Counted from the first letter of the stretch, positions 23,100 through 31,437 are shown. The stretch: 36,653 nucleotides of DNA from DASUXA01 sp036378155 (GCA_036378155.1 DASUXA010000023.1:1-36653); one strand, 5' to 3'. A program made the numbers and translations. Notes: a model not told the origin generated them from the letters alone.

Positions 23100-24374
23100 C
23101 TACGGGTGGAACCACTGCGAAACACCGTTTTGGATGTCGCCGGCGACCTGTGCGGAGGTCTGCTGACCCAGCAGCATCTTCTGCAGGCCGGCGGCCTCCA
23201 GGTCGCTGCCGAGCGGCGTGCCGTACCGGAAGTCGACCAGCATCAGGTACGGCGTCGGGTGGTCCTGGTAGTTCTGCGCCATCTGCTTGAGCAGCGGGTC
23301 GGCGGACTGCACGCCCTTGATCAGCGACATCTGCTTGAGGTCGTCAGCCACCATCTGCCCGAAGTCGGCGGTCGTCATCCACTGCAGGAGTTCCAGCGCC
23401 TCCTTCTGGTGGGCGGACTTGGCGTTCAGCCCGTACGACGCGTCGACCCAGCCGACCTGCAGCGGGTTGTTCGTCACCGCGCCGGGCGCGGGCGGCGCGT
23501 CGAACACGCCCAGGTTCAGATTCGAGTTGATCTTCTTGATCGGTGCGAGCGCGAACGACCCCTCGGGGATCATCGCCGCCTTGCCCGTGGCGAACAGCGT
23601 CTGCACGTCGGTCTCGCCGAGGCCCATCTGGTCCTTCGGGAAGTACGGCTTGAGCTGCTTGAGCACGTCGAGCGCGGCGACGTAGTCCGGGTCGGTGAAC
23701 TTCGCCTGGCCGCCGAGCAGCTTCTTCTCGAAGTCCGGACCGCCGTACCGGGTCGCGGCGAAGGTGTCGTCGTACAGCGGCAGCAGCCAACTGTCCTTGC
23801 CGGCCGCGGCGAACGGCGTGATGCCGGCCGACTGCAGCGTCTTCGCGTCCGAGATCATCTGATCCCAGGTCGTCGGCGGCTGCAGGTTGTACTTCGAGAA
23901 GATGTCCTTGTTGTAGTAGATCTGGAACGTCGACATCTCCAGCGGCACGCCGTAGACCTTGCCGTCCGACTTGCCACGCGCGCCGTCGAGCGCGGTGGAG
24001 TCGAAGTTCGACAGTCCCGCCACCTTGCCGTCGAGGGCGGTGAGGTAGCCCGCCTTGACCAGCGGCTGCAACAACCCGTACGCGCGCAGCTGCATCACGT
24101 CCGGGCCGCCCGCCTGCGTCAGGCCGGTGTTCAGGATCGTGTTGTACTCCGTCGACTTGTACGGCTTGAAGTCCACGGTGATGTTCGGATGCGACTCGTG
24201 GAACTTGTCGAAGATCTTCTTGTACGTCGCCGCGTCCTCCGGGCGCCACGACCACACCGACAGCGTGACCTTGTCGCCGTTACCGCTGTTCGACGAACCC
24301 GACGGGGCGCAGGCGCTCATGGTCGCCACGAGCGCCGCAGCCGCGAGAATCGCGAACCCGCTGCGCCTTCTCAT
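23100..24374 (-). CDS. Sugar ABC transporter substrate-binding lipoprotein
   Basis: A 424-residue family 1 solute-binding protein. The signal peptide (RRRSGFAILAAAALVATMSAC) ends in a lipobox with the lipid-modified Cys near residue 22, followed by a Ser/Gly/Asn linker. The mature part begins KVTLSVWSWRPEDAATYKKI. GGPDVMQLRAYG and YGVPLEMSTFQIYYNKDIF are the usual ligand-lobe motifs. ATG 24374 is preferred over ATG 24389 because GAGAGG lies about 7 bases upstream of it and the signal peptide then has a normal n-region. It is the first gene of the minus-strand importer operon. The ligand is unknown. Confidence 0.93.
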   Translation of the reverse strand: MRRRSGFAILAAAALVATMSACAPSGSSNSGNGDKVTLSVWSWRPEDAATYKKIFDKFHESHPNITVDFKPYKSTEYNTILNTGLTQAGGPDVMQLRAYGLLQPLVKAGYLTALDGKVAGLSNFDSTALDGARGKSDGKVYGVPLEMSTFQIYYNKDIFSKYNLQPPTTWDQMISDAKTLQSAGITPFAAAGKDSWLLPLYDDTFAATRYGGPDFEKKLLGGQAKFTDPDYVAALDVLKQLKPYFPKDQMGLGETDVQTLFATGKAAMIPEGSFALAPIKKINSNLNLGVFDAPPAPGAVTNNPLQVGWVDASYGLNAKSAHQKEALELLQWMTTADFGQMVADDLKQMSLIKGVQSADPLLKQMAQNYQDHPTPYLMLVDFRYGTPLGSDLEAAGLQKMLLGQQTSAQVAGDIQNGVSQWFHP

Positions 24375-24624
24375 GCTTGTGCCTCTCATCTGCGGGAACC
24401 TTAGTCAAATCGCTACCGAGGTGCGCGCGGCGCGGGCGCCGGTGAGCACCCGCCGACCGCCGCGCCCCGGGGTATCGGAGGGACGGTCCGTCAGCCGGGC
24501 CGTCCCGGCCGCACCCCGCGCGCGCCCCACCGACGTGGATGGTCGGCCCGCGCACGCTCGCCCGTCCGCCGGCTTGCGGCAGCGACGACAGTTGTCGGGG
24601 TCCTCAGTCGCGGCACGGTAGAAA

Positions 24625-24652
24625 CTTTTAGCCATCACGGCTAGTACGTCAA
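24625..24652 (-). promoter_or_regulatory. Candidate promoter and LacI-like half operator for importer operon 2
   Basis: On the minus strand TTGACG (24647-24652) and TAAAAG (24625-24630) are separated by 16 bases, a reasonable sigma-70-type arrangement. This is the only AT-rich patch in the 24390-24648 gap. The -10 region contains AAAGTTTC, like one half of the CGAAACTTTCG-type sites bound by LacI-family regulators of sugar uptake. The -35 overlaps the stop codon of the upstream PP2C-like gene. The transcript would have an unusually long leader of about 240 bases; I see no gene in it. Confidence 0.45.
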
Positions 24653-25479
24653 TAGGTTTCATCAACTTGGCAGAGGCAGAGGGCGGCGGTGGCGTCGTCG
24701 TGGCGCTTGCGGCGCGACCCTGGGGGTACGTCCTGGGCGACTTCGGCGCGTCGCACCTGCCGGATCAACTCCGTCGGACCCTCGACCGCGAGCACGTCGA
24801 GCAGGCCCGCCCAGTCCAGCAGGGCGAACTGTTCGACCGCGCGGGAAGCGCCGTCGGTGAGCAGCGCAGCCCGGCGTACCCGTCCCGGACCCCGCACCGG
24901 CAGGGCGCCGGTGACCGCCTCGAACGCGGCGCGCGGGTCGGCAGCGGCGACCCAGTACCCGCCCGGCTGGTTGAGGTAGCGGTACTTGCCCGGCGTGTGC
25001 GGCGACGCGGCGGACCCCGCCTCGTCGGGTACCGGCGCCGCGCGGATCCGGGCGACCGTCCGCGCGACCCGGTCGTCGGCGATCACCTCGACGCCGCCTC
25101 CGTCGCGGTCCACCACCAACGGGCTGTCGCCGAGCAGCAGATAATCCAACCTCTCGCCATCGACGCGGATCAGGCACACCGTGGACGCCGGCGTCGCCGG
25201 GCGATCGAGGTCGCAGCCCTGACCGTGGTCGCCACGGACGCCGTCGATGGCGGTCGCCAGCAACCGCGCGAGGTCCGCCGTGGGCGCGTCGGCGTACGCC
25301 TGACCGAGGTGCGCAGCCAACCGTCGCACGTACCACGCGGGACCGTGCCGGCACCCGCTGTCGTGACCCGGATCCTCGGTCACCCCGTCGAACACGCCGA
25401 CCAGGTCGCCGTACACCAAGACGTGATCTTCGTTGGCGGGGCGGCCCGGCGCCGCCACCGACGCGAGCCTGACCTCCAT
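24649..25479 (-). CDS. PP2C/PPM-family protein phosphatase-like protein
   Basis: A 276-residue soluble protein with PPM-type motifs in order: the metal-binding NEDH (D18), GVFDGVT (D31-G32), ASTVCLIRVDGERLDYLLLGDSPLVV, LLTDGASRAV and the C-terminal RKRHDDATAALC, which supplies the last metal Asp. It would remove phosphate from Ser/Thr residues of target proteins in the cytosol. The short form, with no sensor domain or membrane segment, resembles the stand-alone integrity/stress PPMs of actinobacteria. ATG 25479 shares one base with the stop of an upstream small reading frame (TGATG); GTG 25482 is an alternative. No kinase gene is adjacent. The partner is unknown. Confidence 0.82.
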   Translation of the reverse strand: MEVRLASVAAPGRPANEDHVLVYGDLVGVFDGVTEDPGHDSGCRHGPAWYVRRLAAHLGQAYADAPTADLARLLATAIDGVRGDHGQGCDLDRPATPASTVCLIRVDGERLDYLLLGDSPLVVDRDGGGVEVIADDRVARTVARIRAAPVPDEAGSAASPHTPGKYRYLNQPGGYWVAAADPRAAFEAVTGALPVRGPGRVRRAALLTDGASRAVEQFALLDWAGLLDVLAVEGPTELIRQVRRAEVAQDVPPGSRRKRHDDATAALCLCQVDETY

Positions 25480-25607
25480 CACGACGCGCTCGCCCCGCGC
25501 ACGGCACGCGTTCGTCGTACCTCGATCACCGCGGGGATCCTGTCCAATTCGGTCCGCAACCGCTCGTCCTCCTTGCGTAGCCGGGCATCCTGACCAGGGG
25601 GTTCCTG
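25479..25607 (-). other. Possible small or decayed reading frame coupled to the PP2C gene
   Basis: A stop-to-stop frame of about 42 codons with a charged helical segment (DARLRKEDERLRTELDRI) ends in a TGA that shares one base with the PP2C ATG. No ATG occurs; TTG or GTG starts inside the frame would give 15-27 residues. The charged-helix character and the TGATG junction suggest either the tail of a lost upstream gene or a coupled leader peptide. I do not recognise a family. Confidence 0.25.
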
Positions 25608-25742
25608 TGGCTAGGAGCTTAAAGACCAGGTCGGCTCAGCCCGGGCAAGGTGGGACACCGTCCCGCACGCCGCCGCACTCCGTGACCAGGTGGGCCGGAA
25701 GGTCGCGCCGGAGGGACGGCGGCAGGGGCATACGTTCGGCGC

Positions 25743-25951
25743 CTGCGGATCGTCACGTACACCCACGCCTGTGTGCGGCTCGAGCACGACGGCGCGGTGC
25801 TGGTCATCGACCCCGGCGTGTGGCGCGGGCCGCGCGCGTTGCACGGAGCCGACGCCGTCCTGATGACGCACGAGCACGGCGATCACCTCGACGTGCTGCG
25901 GCTGGCCGGGCTCGGCGTACCGGTGTTCGCGCCCGCCGAGCGCCGACGCGG
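25743..25951 (+). pseudogene. Truncated 5' part of a metallo-beta-lactamase-fold (UlaG-like) gene
   Basis: The frame reads RIVTYTHACVRLEHDGAV, then LVIDPGVWRG and VLMTHEHGDHLDVLRLAGL, the first third of a UlaG-like MBL-fold hydrolase, including the HxHxDH metal motif (HEHGDH). Homology stops at about APAERR (25951) and the remainder of the fold, including the later His and Asp ligands, is missing. No canonical start is present: the codon at the expected start (25743) is CTG, and an in-frame GTG at 25773 would delete the first strand. The rest of the fold is not found in another frame downstream. I read it as a relic interrupted by the AhpD-sigma factor pair. The 25483-25742 stretch ahead of it holds nothing else I can support. 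Confidence 0.6.
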
Positions 25952-26007
25952 CGGTCGGTCCACGCAGCGCCGTGACGCAGCGGTGTCGTCCGGGTCACAG
26001 CCGGGAC

Positions 26008-26035
26008 TGTCACGCCCCGCCACGTCCCATGCGTC
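26008..26035 (+). promoter_or_regulatory. Candidate ECF41 sigma factor promoter (autoregulated)
   Basis: TGTCAC at 26008-26013 and CGTC at 26032-26035, with an 18-base spacer, match the TGTCACA/CGTC promoter known for ECF41 sigma factors. The AhpD-like start codon is only 8 bases beyond the -10 box, so the transcript would be leaderless or nearly so. The ECF41 gene is the second gene of the unit. Confidence 0.72.
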
Positions 26036-26043
26036 GTGCGGGT

Positions 26044-26526
26044 ATGAGCCAACGGATTGCTATCAGGGAACTGGCGCCCGCCGGCTTCCGCGCCGTCGCC
26101 GCGCTGGAACGCTACTGCGCCTCGGTCGTCGACCCGACCGTCTACCACCTGCTCAAGCTGCGCGCCTCGATCCTCAACGGCTGTGCGTACTGCGTCGACA
26201 TGCACAGCCAGGCGGCGCTCGCCGACGGTGAGGACAGCCGCAGGCTGTTCGCGGTCGCCACGTGGCGCGAGTCGACGTTGTTCGACGAGCGGGAACGCGC
26301 CGCGTTCGCGCTCACCGACGCGGTCACCCGGCTCGGCGAGCACGGGGTACCGGACGACGTGTGGGACGAGGCGGTGAAACACTGGTCCGACGAGGAGGTC
26401 GCGAACCTCATCCTGGCGATCGCGACGATCAACGTATGGAACCGGATCGCGGTATCGAGTCGCACCCCCACCCCGGCGACGCCCGTTCGCCCGTCGGCGG
26501 ACCCGGCGCCCGCGAGGGCGGGGTGA
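26044..26526 (+). CDS. AhpD-like carboxymuconolactone decarboxylase family protein
   Basis: A 160-residue protein with the CMD/AhpD helical fold. The redox motif C47-x2-C50 with H54 (NGCAYCVDMH) is intact, followed by ERAAFALTDAVTRL and a terminal NVWNRIAVSSR. AhpD-type proteins are thiol peroxidase or alkylhydroperoxidase partners. The C-terminal Pro/Ala-rich tail is not conserved. ATG 26044 lies directly behind the candidate ECF41 promoter. The stop overlaps the sigma factor start (GTGA). CMD-family genes are the standard genetic neighbours of ECF41 sigma factors, so this is presumably the main target of the sigma factor. Confidence 0.92.
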   Translation: MSQRIAIRELAPAGFRAVAALERYCASVVDPTVYHLLKLRASILNGCAYCVDMHSQAALADGEDSRRLFAVATWRESTLFDERERAAFALTDAVTRLGEHGVPDDVWDEAVKHWSDEEVANLILAIATINVWNRIAVSSRTPTPATPVRPSADPAPARAG

Positions 26527-27377
26527 GCGAGGCTGCCGAGCACTTCCTCGCCCACCGGCCCATGCTGTACGGGCTGGCGTACCGGCTGCTCGGCAGCGCC
26601 CACGACGCCGAGGACGTGCTGCAGGAGGCGTACCTGCGCTGGGCCGGCACGGACCGGGCGCGGGTGGGGGAGCCGCGCCGCTACCTGACCAGGGTGGTGG
26701 CGCGGCTCGCCGTGGACCTGCTGCGCACCCGGGGGCGGCGGGAGTACTACGTGGGTCAGTGGCTGCCGGAGCCGGTGTCCACCGACCCGTCGCCGTTCGG
26801 CGCGGTCGACACGTCCGACCTGTCGTTGGCGGTACTGCACCTGATGGAGCAGCTCACGCCGCCGCAACGGGCGGTGTACGTGCTGCGCACCGCGTTCGAG
26901 TTGCCGTACCACGAGATCGCCGGAATCGTCGACCGCACCCCGGACGACTGCCGCCAGCTGTACCGGCGGGCGGAGGCGGCGCTGCGGGCGGGGCGAGCGC
27001 GGTTCACCCCGTCGCCGGACGAGCACCGCCGGCTGCTCGCCGACTTCGTCGCGGCCGCCCGCGACGGCGACCTGGGCCGGCTGGAGAAGCTCCTGCACAC
27101 CGACGTCGTCGCGTACAGCGACGGCGGCGGGCGGGCCCGTGCCGCCCGCCATCCCATCGAGGGGCGCGCCAAGGTCGCCCGGTTCTTCGCCGGCATCTAC
27201 TCGCGACCACGGCGGCTGTCGGTGGTACCGGTCGAGCTCAACGGCGCGCCCGCGCTGGTCGTCCACAACATCAAGACCCGGCACACGCTCACCGTCGTCG
27301 CCGACGGCGGCGTGATTGTCGCCATCTATGTCGTCGCCAACCCCGACAAGCTGGGGTCCGTCGTCGGCGTAGGGTGA
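26523..27377 (+). CDS. ECF41-family RNA polymerase sigma factor (SigJ-like)
   Basis: A 284-residue sigma factor. The sigma-2 region is HRPMLYGLAYRLLGSAHDAEDVLQEAYLRW and the sigma-4 region is LTPPQRAVYVLRTAFELPYHEIA. The linker carries the WLPEP motif (80-84). A C-terminal SnoaL-like extension has DGGGR (200-204) and NPDKL (273-277), the three signature motifs of ECF41. In this family the extension replaces an anti-sigma factor and controls activity. There is no separate anti-sigma gene nearby. GTG 26523 overlaps the AhpD stop. The candidate promoter at 26008-26035 suggests positive autoregulation. The inducing signal is unknown. Confidence 0.94.
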   Translation: MSEAAEHFLAHRPMLYGLAYRLLGSAHDAEDVLQEAYLRWAGTDRARVGEPRRYLTRVVARLAVDLLRTRGRREYYVGQWLPEPVSTDPSPFGAVDTSDLSLAVLHLMEQLTPPQRAVYVLRTAFELPYHEIAGIVDRTPDDCRQLYRRAEAALRAGRARFTPSPDEHRRLLADFVAAARDGDLGRLEKLLHTDVVAYSDGGGRARAARHPIEGRAKVARFFAGIYSRPRRLSVVPVELNGAPALVVHNIKTRHTLTVVADGGVIVAIYVVANPDKLGSVVGVG

Positions 27378-27420
27378 GCACGGCCGGCGGCGGGATCCGG
27401 CCGCGATCGATCACGTCAAG

Positions 27421-28098
27421 GTGGGGGATTTGGGGCAGGGCCTGGCGGCGGTGCTGTTCGACATGGACGGCACGCTGGTGGACAGCGAGAAGGTCTGGGA
27501 TGTCGGGCTGTTCGAGCTCGCCGCACGGTACGGCGCGGTGCTCAGCGCGGCGGCGCGTGCCCGGATGGTGGGCACCAGCATGGCCGAGTCGATGCAGATC
27601 CTGCACGAGGACATCGGTCAGCCGTGGCGCGACCCGATCGCCAGCGTGACGTGGCTCGAGGACCGGGTCAAGGAACTGTTCGCCGACGGGCTGGTGTGGC
27701 GACCGGGCGCCCGTGAGCTGCTGCGCGAGGTACGGGCGGCGGGGTTGCCGACGGCGTTGGTCACCGCGACCCGCCGGCACCTGGTGGACGTGGCGCTGCG
27801 CACCATCGGTCCGGACAACTTCGACGCGGTGGTGTGCGGAGACGAGGTCGACGAGACGAAGCCGCACCCCGGCCCGTACCTGACCGCCGCTGCCCGGTTG
27901 GGCGTGGCGATCGGCGACTGTGTGGCGATCGAGGACTCGCCGACCGGGGTGGCCAGCGCGCTGGCCGCCGGGGCGACCGTGGTCGCCGTACCCTCCGAGG
28001 TGGACCTCGCCCATCTGCCGGGCGTCGCGTTGGTCACCAGCCTCGCCGAGGTCGACGTGGCGTGGCTGCGCCGGCTGCTGCGCGGCGGGCGGCGGTAG
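27421..28098 (+). CDS. HAD-superfamily phosphatase (beta-phosphoglucomutase/phosphatase-like)
   Basis: A 225-residue HAD hydrolase. Motif I is LFDMDGTLVDS, motif II lies in ALVTATRR, and motifs III/IV are ETKPHPGPYL and AIEDSPTGVASALAAG. The cap is a subclass I helical domain (residues about 25-90). It acts on small phosphorylated metabolites, such as sugar phosphates; the precise substrate cannot be read. GTG 27421 is used by reach; TTG 27430 and GTG 27451 are in-frame alternatives with poor ribosome sites. It converges on the ABC exporter operon with a hairpin between. Confidence 0.86.
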   Translation: MGDLGQGLAAVLFDMDGTLVDSEKVWDVGLFELAARYGAVLSAAARARMVGTSMAESMQILHEDIGQPWRDPIASVTWLEDRVKELFADGLVWRPGARELLREVRAAGLPTALVTATRRHLVDVALRTIGPDNFDAVVCGDEVDETKPHPGPYLTAAARLGVAIGDCVAIEDSPTGVASALAAGATVVAVPSEVDLAHLPGVALVTSLAEVDVAWLRRLLRGGRR

Positions 28099-28115
28099 CG
28101 CGGCGCCCGCCGCGC
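28080..28115. terminator. Bidirectional terminator hairpin over the HAD stop codon
   Basis: Bases 28080-28091 pair exactly with 28104-28115, a 12-bp GC-only stem with a 12-base loop that contains the HAD stop codon (28096-28098). It separates the convergent HAD and FtsX genes. An alternative 8-bp hairpin can form at 28098-28115. Confidence 0.65.
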
Positions 28116-28132
28116 GACCGCCGCCCGGGTCG

Positions 28133-30682
28133 CTACTCGTACGCGATCGCGGCGAGCACGTTGACCCGTGCCGCGCGGATCGCCGGGAGCACCGCCGCCA
28201 CCACTCCGATGATCGCGGCGAGCACCAGGTATCCGCCCATCTGCCCCCACGGCAGCGCGAGGTCGGTGAAACCCTGGTCGCGTAGCGCCCGCACCACGGC
28301 GGCGCCGAGCCCGACGCCGACCACCACGCCGAGCAGCGCGCCGAACACGGCGATCACCACCGCCTCCACGGTGACCATCCGCATCACCTGACCCCGCCGC
28401 AGCCCGACGGCGCGCAGCACCCCGAGTTCGCGGGTGCGTTCGATGACCGACAGCGCCAGCGTGTTCACGATCCCGAGCACCGCGATGAGGATCGCCAGGG
28501 CGAGCAGGATCTGGATCATGGTGAGTACCACGTCGAACCGCGACGTCTGCTGCTTGACGAAATCGGCGCGGCTGCTCACGGTGACCTCGGGCGAGTCGGC
28601 GAGCAGGGCGTCGACCCGGCTCTGGACCTGCGGTACCGAGGCGCCTGGCTGGACCCGGATCAGCGCCTGGGTCGGCTGGGCGACCCGGAACCCCGCCGCT
28701 GCCGAGCCCGGCAGGATCCACCCGCGCAGCAGGTCGCTCTTGGCGTACACGCCGCTGATCGTGTAGTCGCGGGCGTCGCCTCGGGCGGTCTGCACCCGTA
28801 CCGTGCTGCCCACGTGCAGGCCCTGGTCGGTGGCGGTCTTCTCGTCGACCAGCGCTTGTCCGGGCGCCAGCCGATCGAGGCTGCCGCCGGTGGCGCTCAG
28901 GCTGAAGATGTCGCGCATCGCCGCCGGGTCGTTGACCGCTTCCAGCGTGGTCCGCTTGCCGTCGACCAGACCGGCGTCGACGAAGAATCCGGCGACCTCA
29001 CGGACGCCCGGCAGGGTGGGCATGGCGTCCAACGCCGCCTTGTCGAAGGTCGCCATTCGCGGCCCGGCGTTGTCGCCGGCGACCACGAGCTCAGCCTTGA
29101 CCTGCTGATTCGCGATCCTGGTGATGCTCGCCGTGGCCGACGACAGGATGACGCTGACGCCGGTGATCAGGGCGATGCCGACCATCAGCGCGGCGGCGGT
29201 GATCGCGGTGCGGCGCGGGTTGCGAGCCGAGTTGCGCCGGCCGAGTTGCCCCGGTACCGACCGGGCGAACAGCCGCCCGAGCACGCCCACCACGGGGCGG
29301 CTGATAATCGGGGTGAGCAAAGCGATGCCGAGGAACGCGAGCAGGACCCCGGCGAGGATGGCCGGCAGCGTCGAGCCGTGCGCCCGTCCGGACAGTCCCA
29401 GGACGAGCAGACCGACGCCGACCACGGTCACCCCGCCACCGGCCGCCGTGATCCGGGTCAGCGGCCGGTCCCATGTCGCCGCCTCGCGCATCGCCGCGAC
29501 CGGGGCGACGCGTGAGGCGCGCAGCGCCGGCAGGAACGCCGCGATCAGGGTGATGCCGACCCCGACCGCGAACGCGGAGATCACCGCGGCGGCTGGTACG
29601 CCGATGCCGGCCAGGTGCAGGTTCGCTCCGCCGGTGTGCCCGAACACGTACGCCAGCAGCGCCCCGACGCCGACCCCGGCGGCGAGCCCGAGCACCGAGG
29701 CGATCAGTCCGATGACGATTGCCTCGACGAGCACCGACCCGATCATCTGTCGGCGGCTGGCGCCGAGGGCGCGCAGCAGCGCCAGTTCCCGGGTGCGCTG
29801 CGCCACGATGATCGAGAACGTGTTGAAGATCAGGAACACCCCGACGAACAGCGCCACGCCGGCGAAGCCGAGCAGCACGTAGTTGAAGAACTTCAGGTTG
29901 TCGCGGAAGTTCTGGCTCTGCTGCGCGGCCAGCTGCGCCCCGGTCTTCACGTCGTACCCGCTGCCCAGGGCGGCGGCGAGCCGGTCGCGCAGCACGGTGT
30001 CCCGCACGCCGGGCGCGGCGGTCACGTCGATCTCGCTGTACACGTCGGGCTCGCCCAGCATCAGCCGTTGCGCCGCGGGCGTGGTGAACGCGATGGTCTG
30101 CTCCCCGCCGAGGGAGTCCCGCCCGCCGCTGTACCCGAAGATGCCGACGATGGTGAACGTCCGCTTGGGCTGCAGGGTCAGCACGCCGACCCGGTCGCCC
30201 ACGTGGTACCCGGTGGTCGCGGCCAGCCCCGCGTTGATCGCGATCTCGTCGTCGTGGCTCGGACCCTGACCGGAACGCAACTCGACCAGCCCGGAGGTAC
30301 CGGTCCAGTTGCGCCCGAACCGGGGCGCGCCGAACGTGGTCACGACCTTGCCGTTCCTGCCCACGATACGGGCGCCGTCCGCCTGCACGACGCCGGTGGC
30401 GTCGCCCACGCCCGGTACCGCCTTGATCCGGTCGACCAGATCCGCCGGTACCACCGGCGGCTCGGCCTGCCGGTCGCCTTCGGCGACCACCGGCGACGCC
30501 CCGGAGACCTGTACGTCGACACCCGAGAACGCGGTGGCGAACAGGCTGTCGAACGACCGCGACAGCGTGTCGGTCAGCACGAACGCGCCGGACACGAACA
30601 TCACGCCGAGCAGGACCGCCAGCCCGGACAACAGCAGCCGCACCTTGCGCGACAGCAGGCTCTTCAACGTGGCGCGCAGCAT
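28133..30682 (-). CDS. FtsX-family ABC exporter permease (MacB/LolC type)
   Basis: An 849-residue membrane protein with two FtsX modules. A first transmembrane helix (LLLSGLAVLLGVMFVSGAFV) is followed by a large periplasm-like extracellular domain (about residues 45-270). Three helices around FFNYVLLGFAGVALFVGVFL end the first module; a second extracellular domain and a final helix set (LALAILIAVLGIVNTL onwards) follow. Repeat of the RTRELALLRALGASR / RTRELGVLRAVGLRR motif marks the two modules. It is the membrane half of a mechanotransmission-type exporter. ATG 30682 shares one base with the ATPase stop. Substrate is unknown; lipids, peptides or drugs are typical. Confidence 0.93.
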   Translation of the reverse strand: MLRATLKSLLSRKVRLLLSGLAVLLGVMFVSGAFVLTDTLSRSFDSLFATAFSGVDVQVSGASPVVAEGDRQAEPPVVPADLVDRIKAVPGVGDATGVVQADGARIVGRNGKVVTTFGAPRFGRNWTGTSGLVELRSGQGPSHDDEIAINAGLAATTGYHVGDRVGVLTLQPKRTFTIVGIFGYSGGRDSLGGEQTIAFTTPAAQRLMLGEPDVYSEIDVTAAPGVRDTVLRDRLAAALGSGYDVKTGAQLAAQQSQNFRDNLKFFNYVLLGFAGVALFVGVFLIFNTFSIIVAQRTRELALLRALGASRRQMIGSVLVEAIVIGLIASVLGLAAGVGVGALLAYVFGHTGGANLHLAGIGVPAAAVISAFAVGVGITLIAAFLPALRASRVAPVAAMREAATWDRPLTRITAAGGGVTVVGVGLLVLGLSGRAHGSTLPAILAGVLLAFLGIALLTPIISRPVVGVLGRLFARSVPGQLGRRNSARNPRRTAITAAALMVGIALITGVSVILSSATASITRIANQQVKAELVVAGDNAGPRMATFDKAALDAMPTLPGVREVAGFFVDAGLVDGKRTTLEAVNDPAAMRDIFSLSATGGSLDRLAPGQALVDEKTATDQGLHVGSTVRVQTARGDARDYTISGVYAKSDLLRGWILPGSAAAGFRVAQPTQALIRVQPGASVPQVQSRVDALLADSPEVTVSSRADFVKQQTSRFDVVLTMIQILLALAILIAVLGIVNTLALSVIERTRELGVLRAVGLRRGQVMRMVTVEAVVIAVFGALLGVVVGVGLGAAVVRALRDQGFTDLALPWGQMGGYLVLAAIIGVVAAVLPAIRAARVNVLAAIAYE

Positions 30683-31437
30683 CACGACACCGCCGACATC
30701 GCGTCGAGTCGCTTCATCGTCTCCAACACGCTCTCCGGCGACGGGTCGACCAGTTCGCCGACCACGCGACCGTCGGCGAGGAACAGCACCCGGTCGGCGT
30801 AGCTGGCCGCGTTCGGGTCGTGGGTGACCATCACGATGGTCTGCCCGAACTCGCGGACCGATCGGCGCAGGAACCCCAGGACCTCTGCGCCGGACCGGGA
30901 GTCGAGGTTGCCGGTCGGCTCGTCGGCGAAGATCACCTCGGGGCGGGACACCATGGCCCGGGCGCACGCCACCCGCTGCTGCTGTCCGCCGGACAACTGG
31001 CTGGGTCGGTGACCGAGCCGGTCCCGTAGCCCGATCGTGTCGATCACCGTGTCGAACCAGGTCCGGTCCGGTTTGCGCCCGGCGATCGCCAGCGGCAGCA
31101 GGATGTTCTCCTCGGCGGTGAGGGTGGGCAGCAGGTTGAACTGCTGGAAGATGAACCCGACCTGGTCGCGGCGCAGGTCGGTGAGGCGGCGGTCGGACAA
31201 CCCGGTGATCAGTGTGTCGCCGACGTACACCTCGCCCTTGGTCACCGAGTCGAGCCCGGCGAGGCAGTGCATCAGCGTGGACTTACCGGACCCGGACGGT
31301 CCCATGATCGCGGTGAACGCGCCTCGCGCCAACTCGACGCTCACCCCTCGCAGCGCCGCCACCTGGGCCTCGCCTGTGCCGTACACCTTCCACACGTCGA
31401 CCGCGCGGGTCGCCGCGCCTGATCCTGTCGCCGTCAC
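30682..31437 (-). CDS. ABC transporter ATPase, MacB/LolD type
   Basis: A 251-residue ATPase. Walker A is GPSGSGKST (46-54), Q-loop region VGFIFQQFNLLPTLTAEENI, signature LSGGQQQR, Walker B VIFADEPTGNLD and the H-loop VMVTHDPN. The LolD/MacB hallmark is the NLLPTLTAEEN block. GTG 31437 has AAGGGAA about 7 bases upstream; longer frames back to 31491 have no ribosome site. It powers the FtsX-type permease that follows. The 218-base gap to the next minus gene (31438-31655) must contain the promoter, but no clear boxes are seen; it has two TCGTGGTGCG direct repeats. Confidence 0.94.
   Translation of the reverse strand: MTATGSGAATRAVDVWKVYGTGEAQVAALRGVSVELARGAFTAIMGPSGSGKSTLMHCLAGLDSVTKGEVYVGDTLITGLSDRRLTDLRRDQVGFIFQQFNLLPTLTAEENILLPLAIAGRKPDRTWFDTVIDTIGLRDRLGHRPSQLSGGQQQRVACARAMVSRPEVIFADEPTGNLDSRSGAEVLGFLRRSVREFGQTIVMVTHDPNAASYADRVLFLADGRVVGELVDPSPESVLETMKRLDAMSAVS

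Noticed and set aside
24405..24665. Small protein of 86 codons upstream of the binding lipoprotein
   Set aside because: It runs through the promoter-like region, begins inside the PP2C gene end and has no ribosome site or family resemblance.
25952..26231. Continuation of the metallo-beta-lactamase-fold gene by frameshift
   Set aside because: None of the three forward frames after 25951 shows the later MBL motifs; the sequence becomes the ECF41 promoter and the AhpD-like gene.
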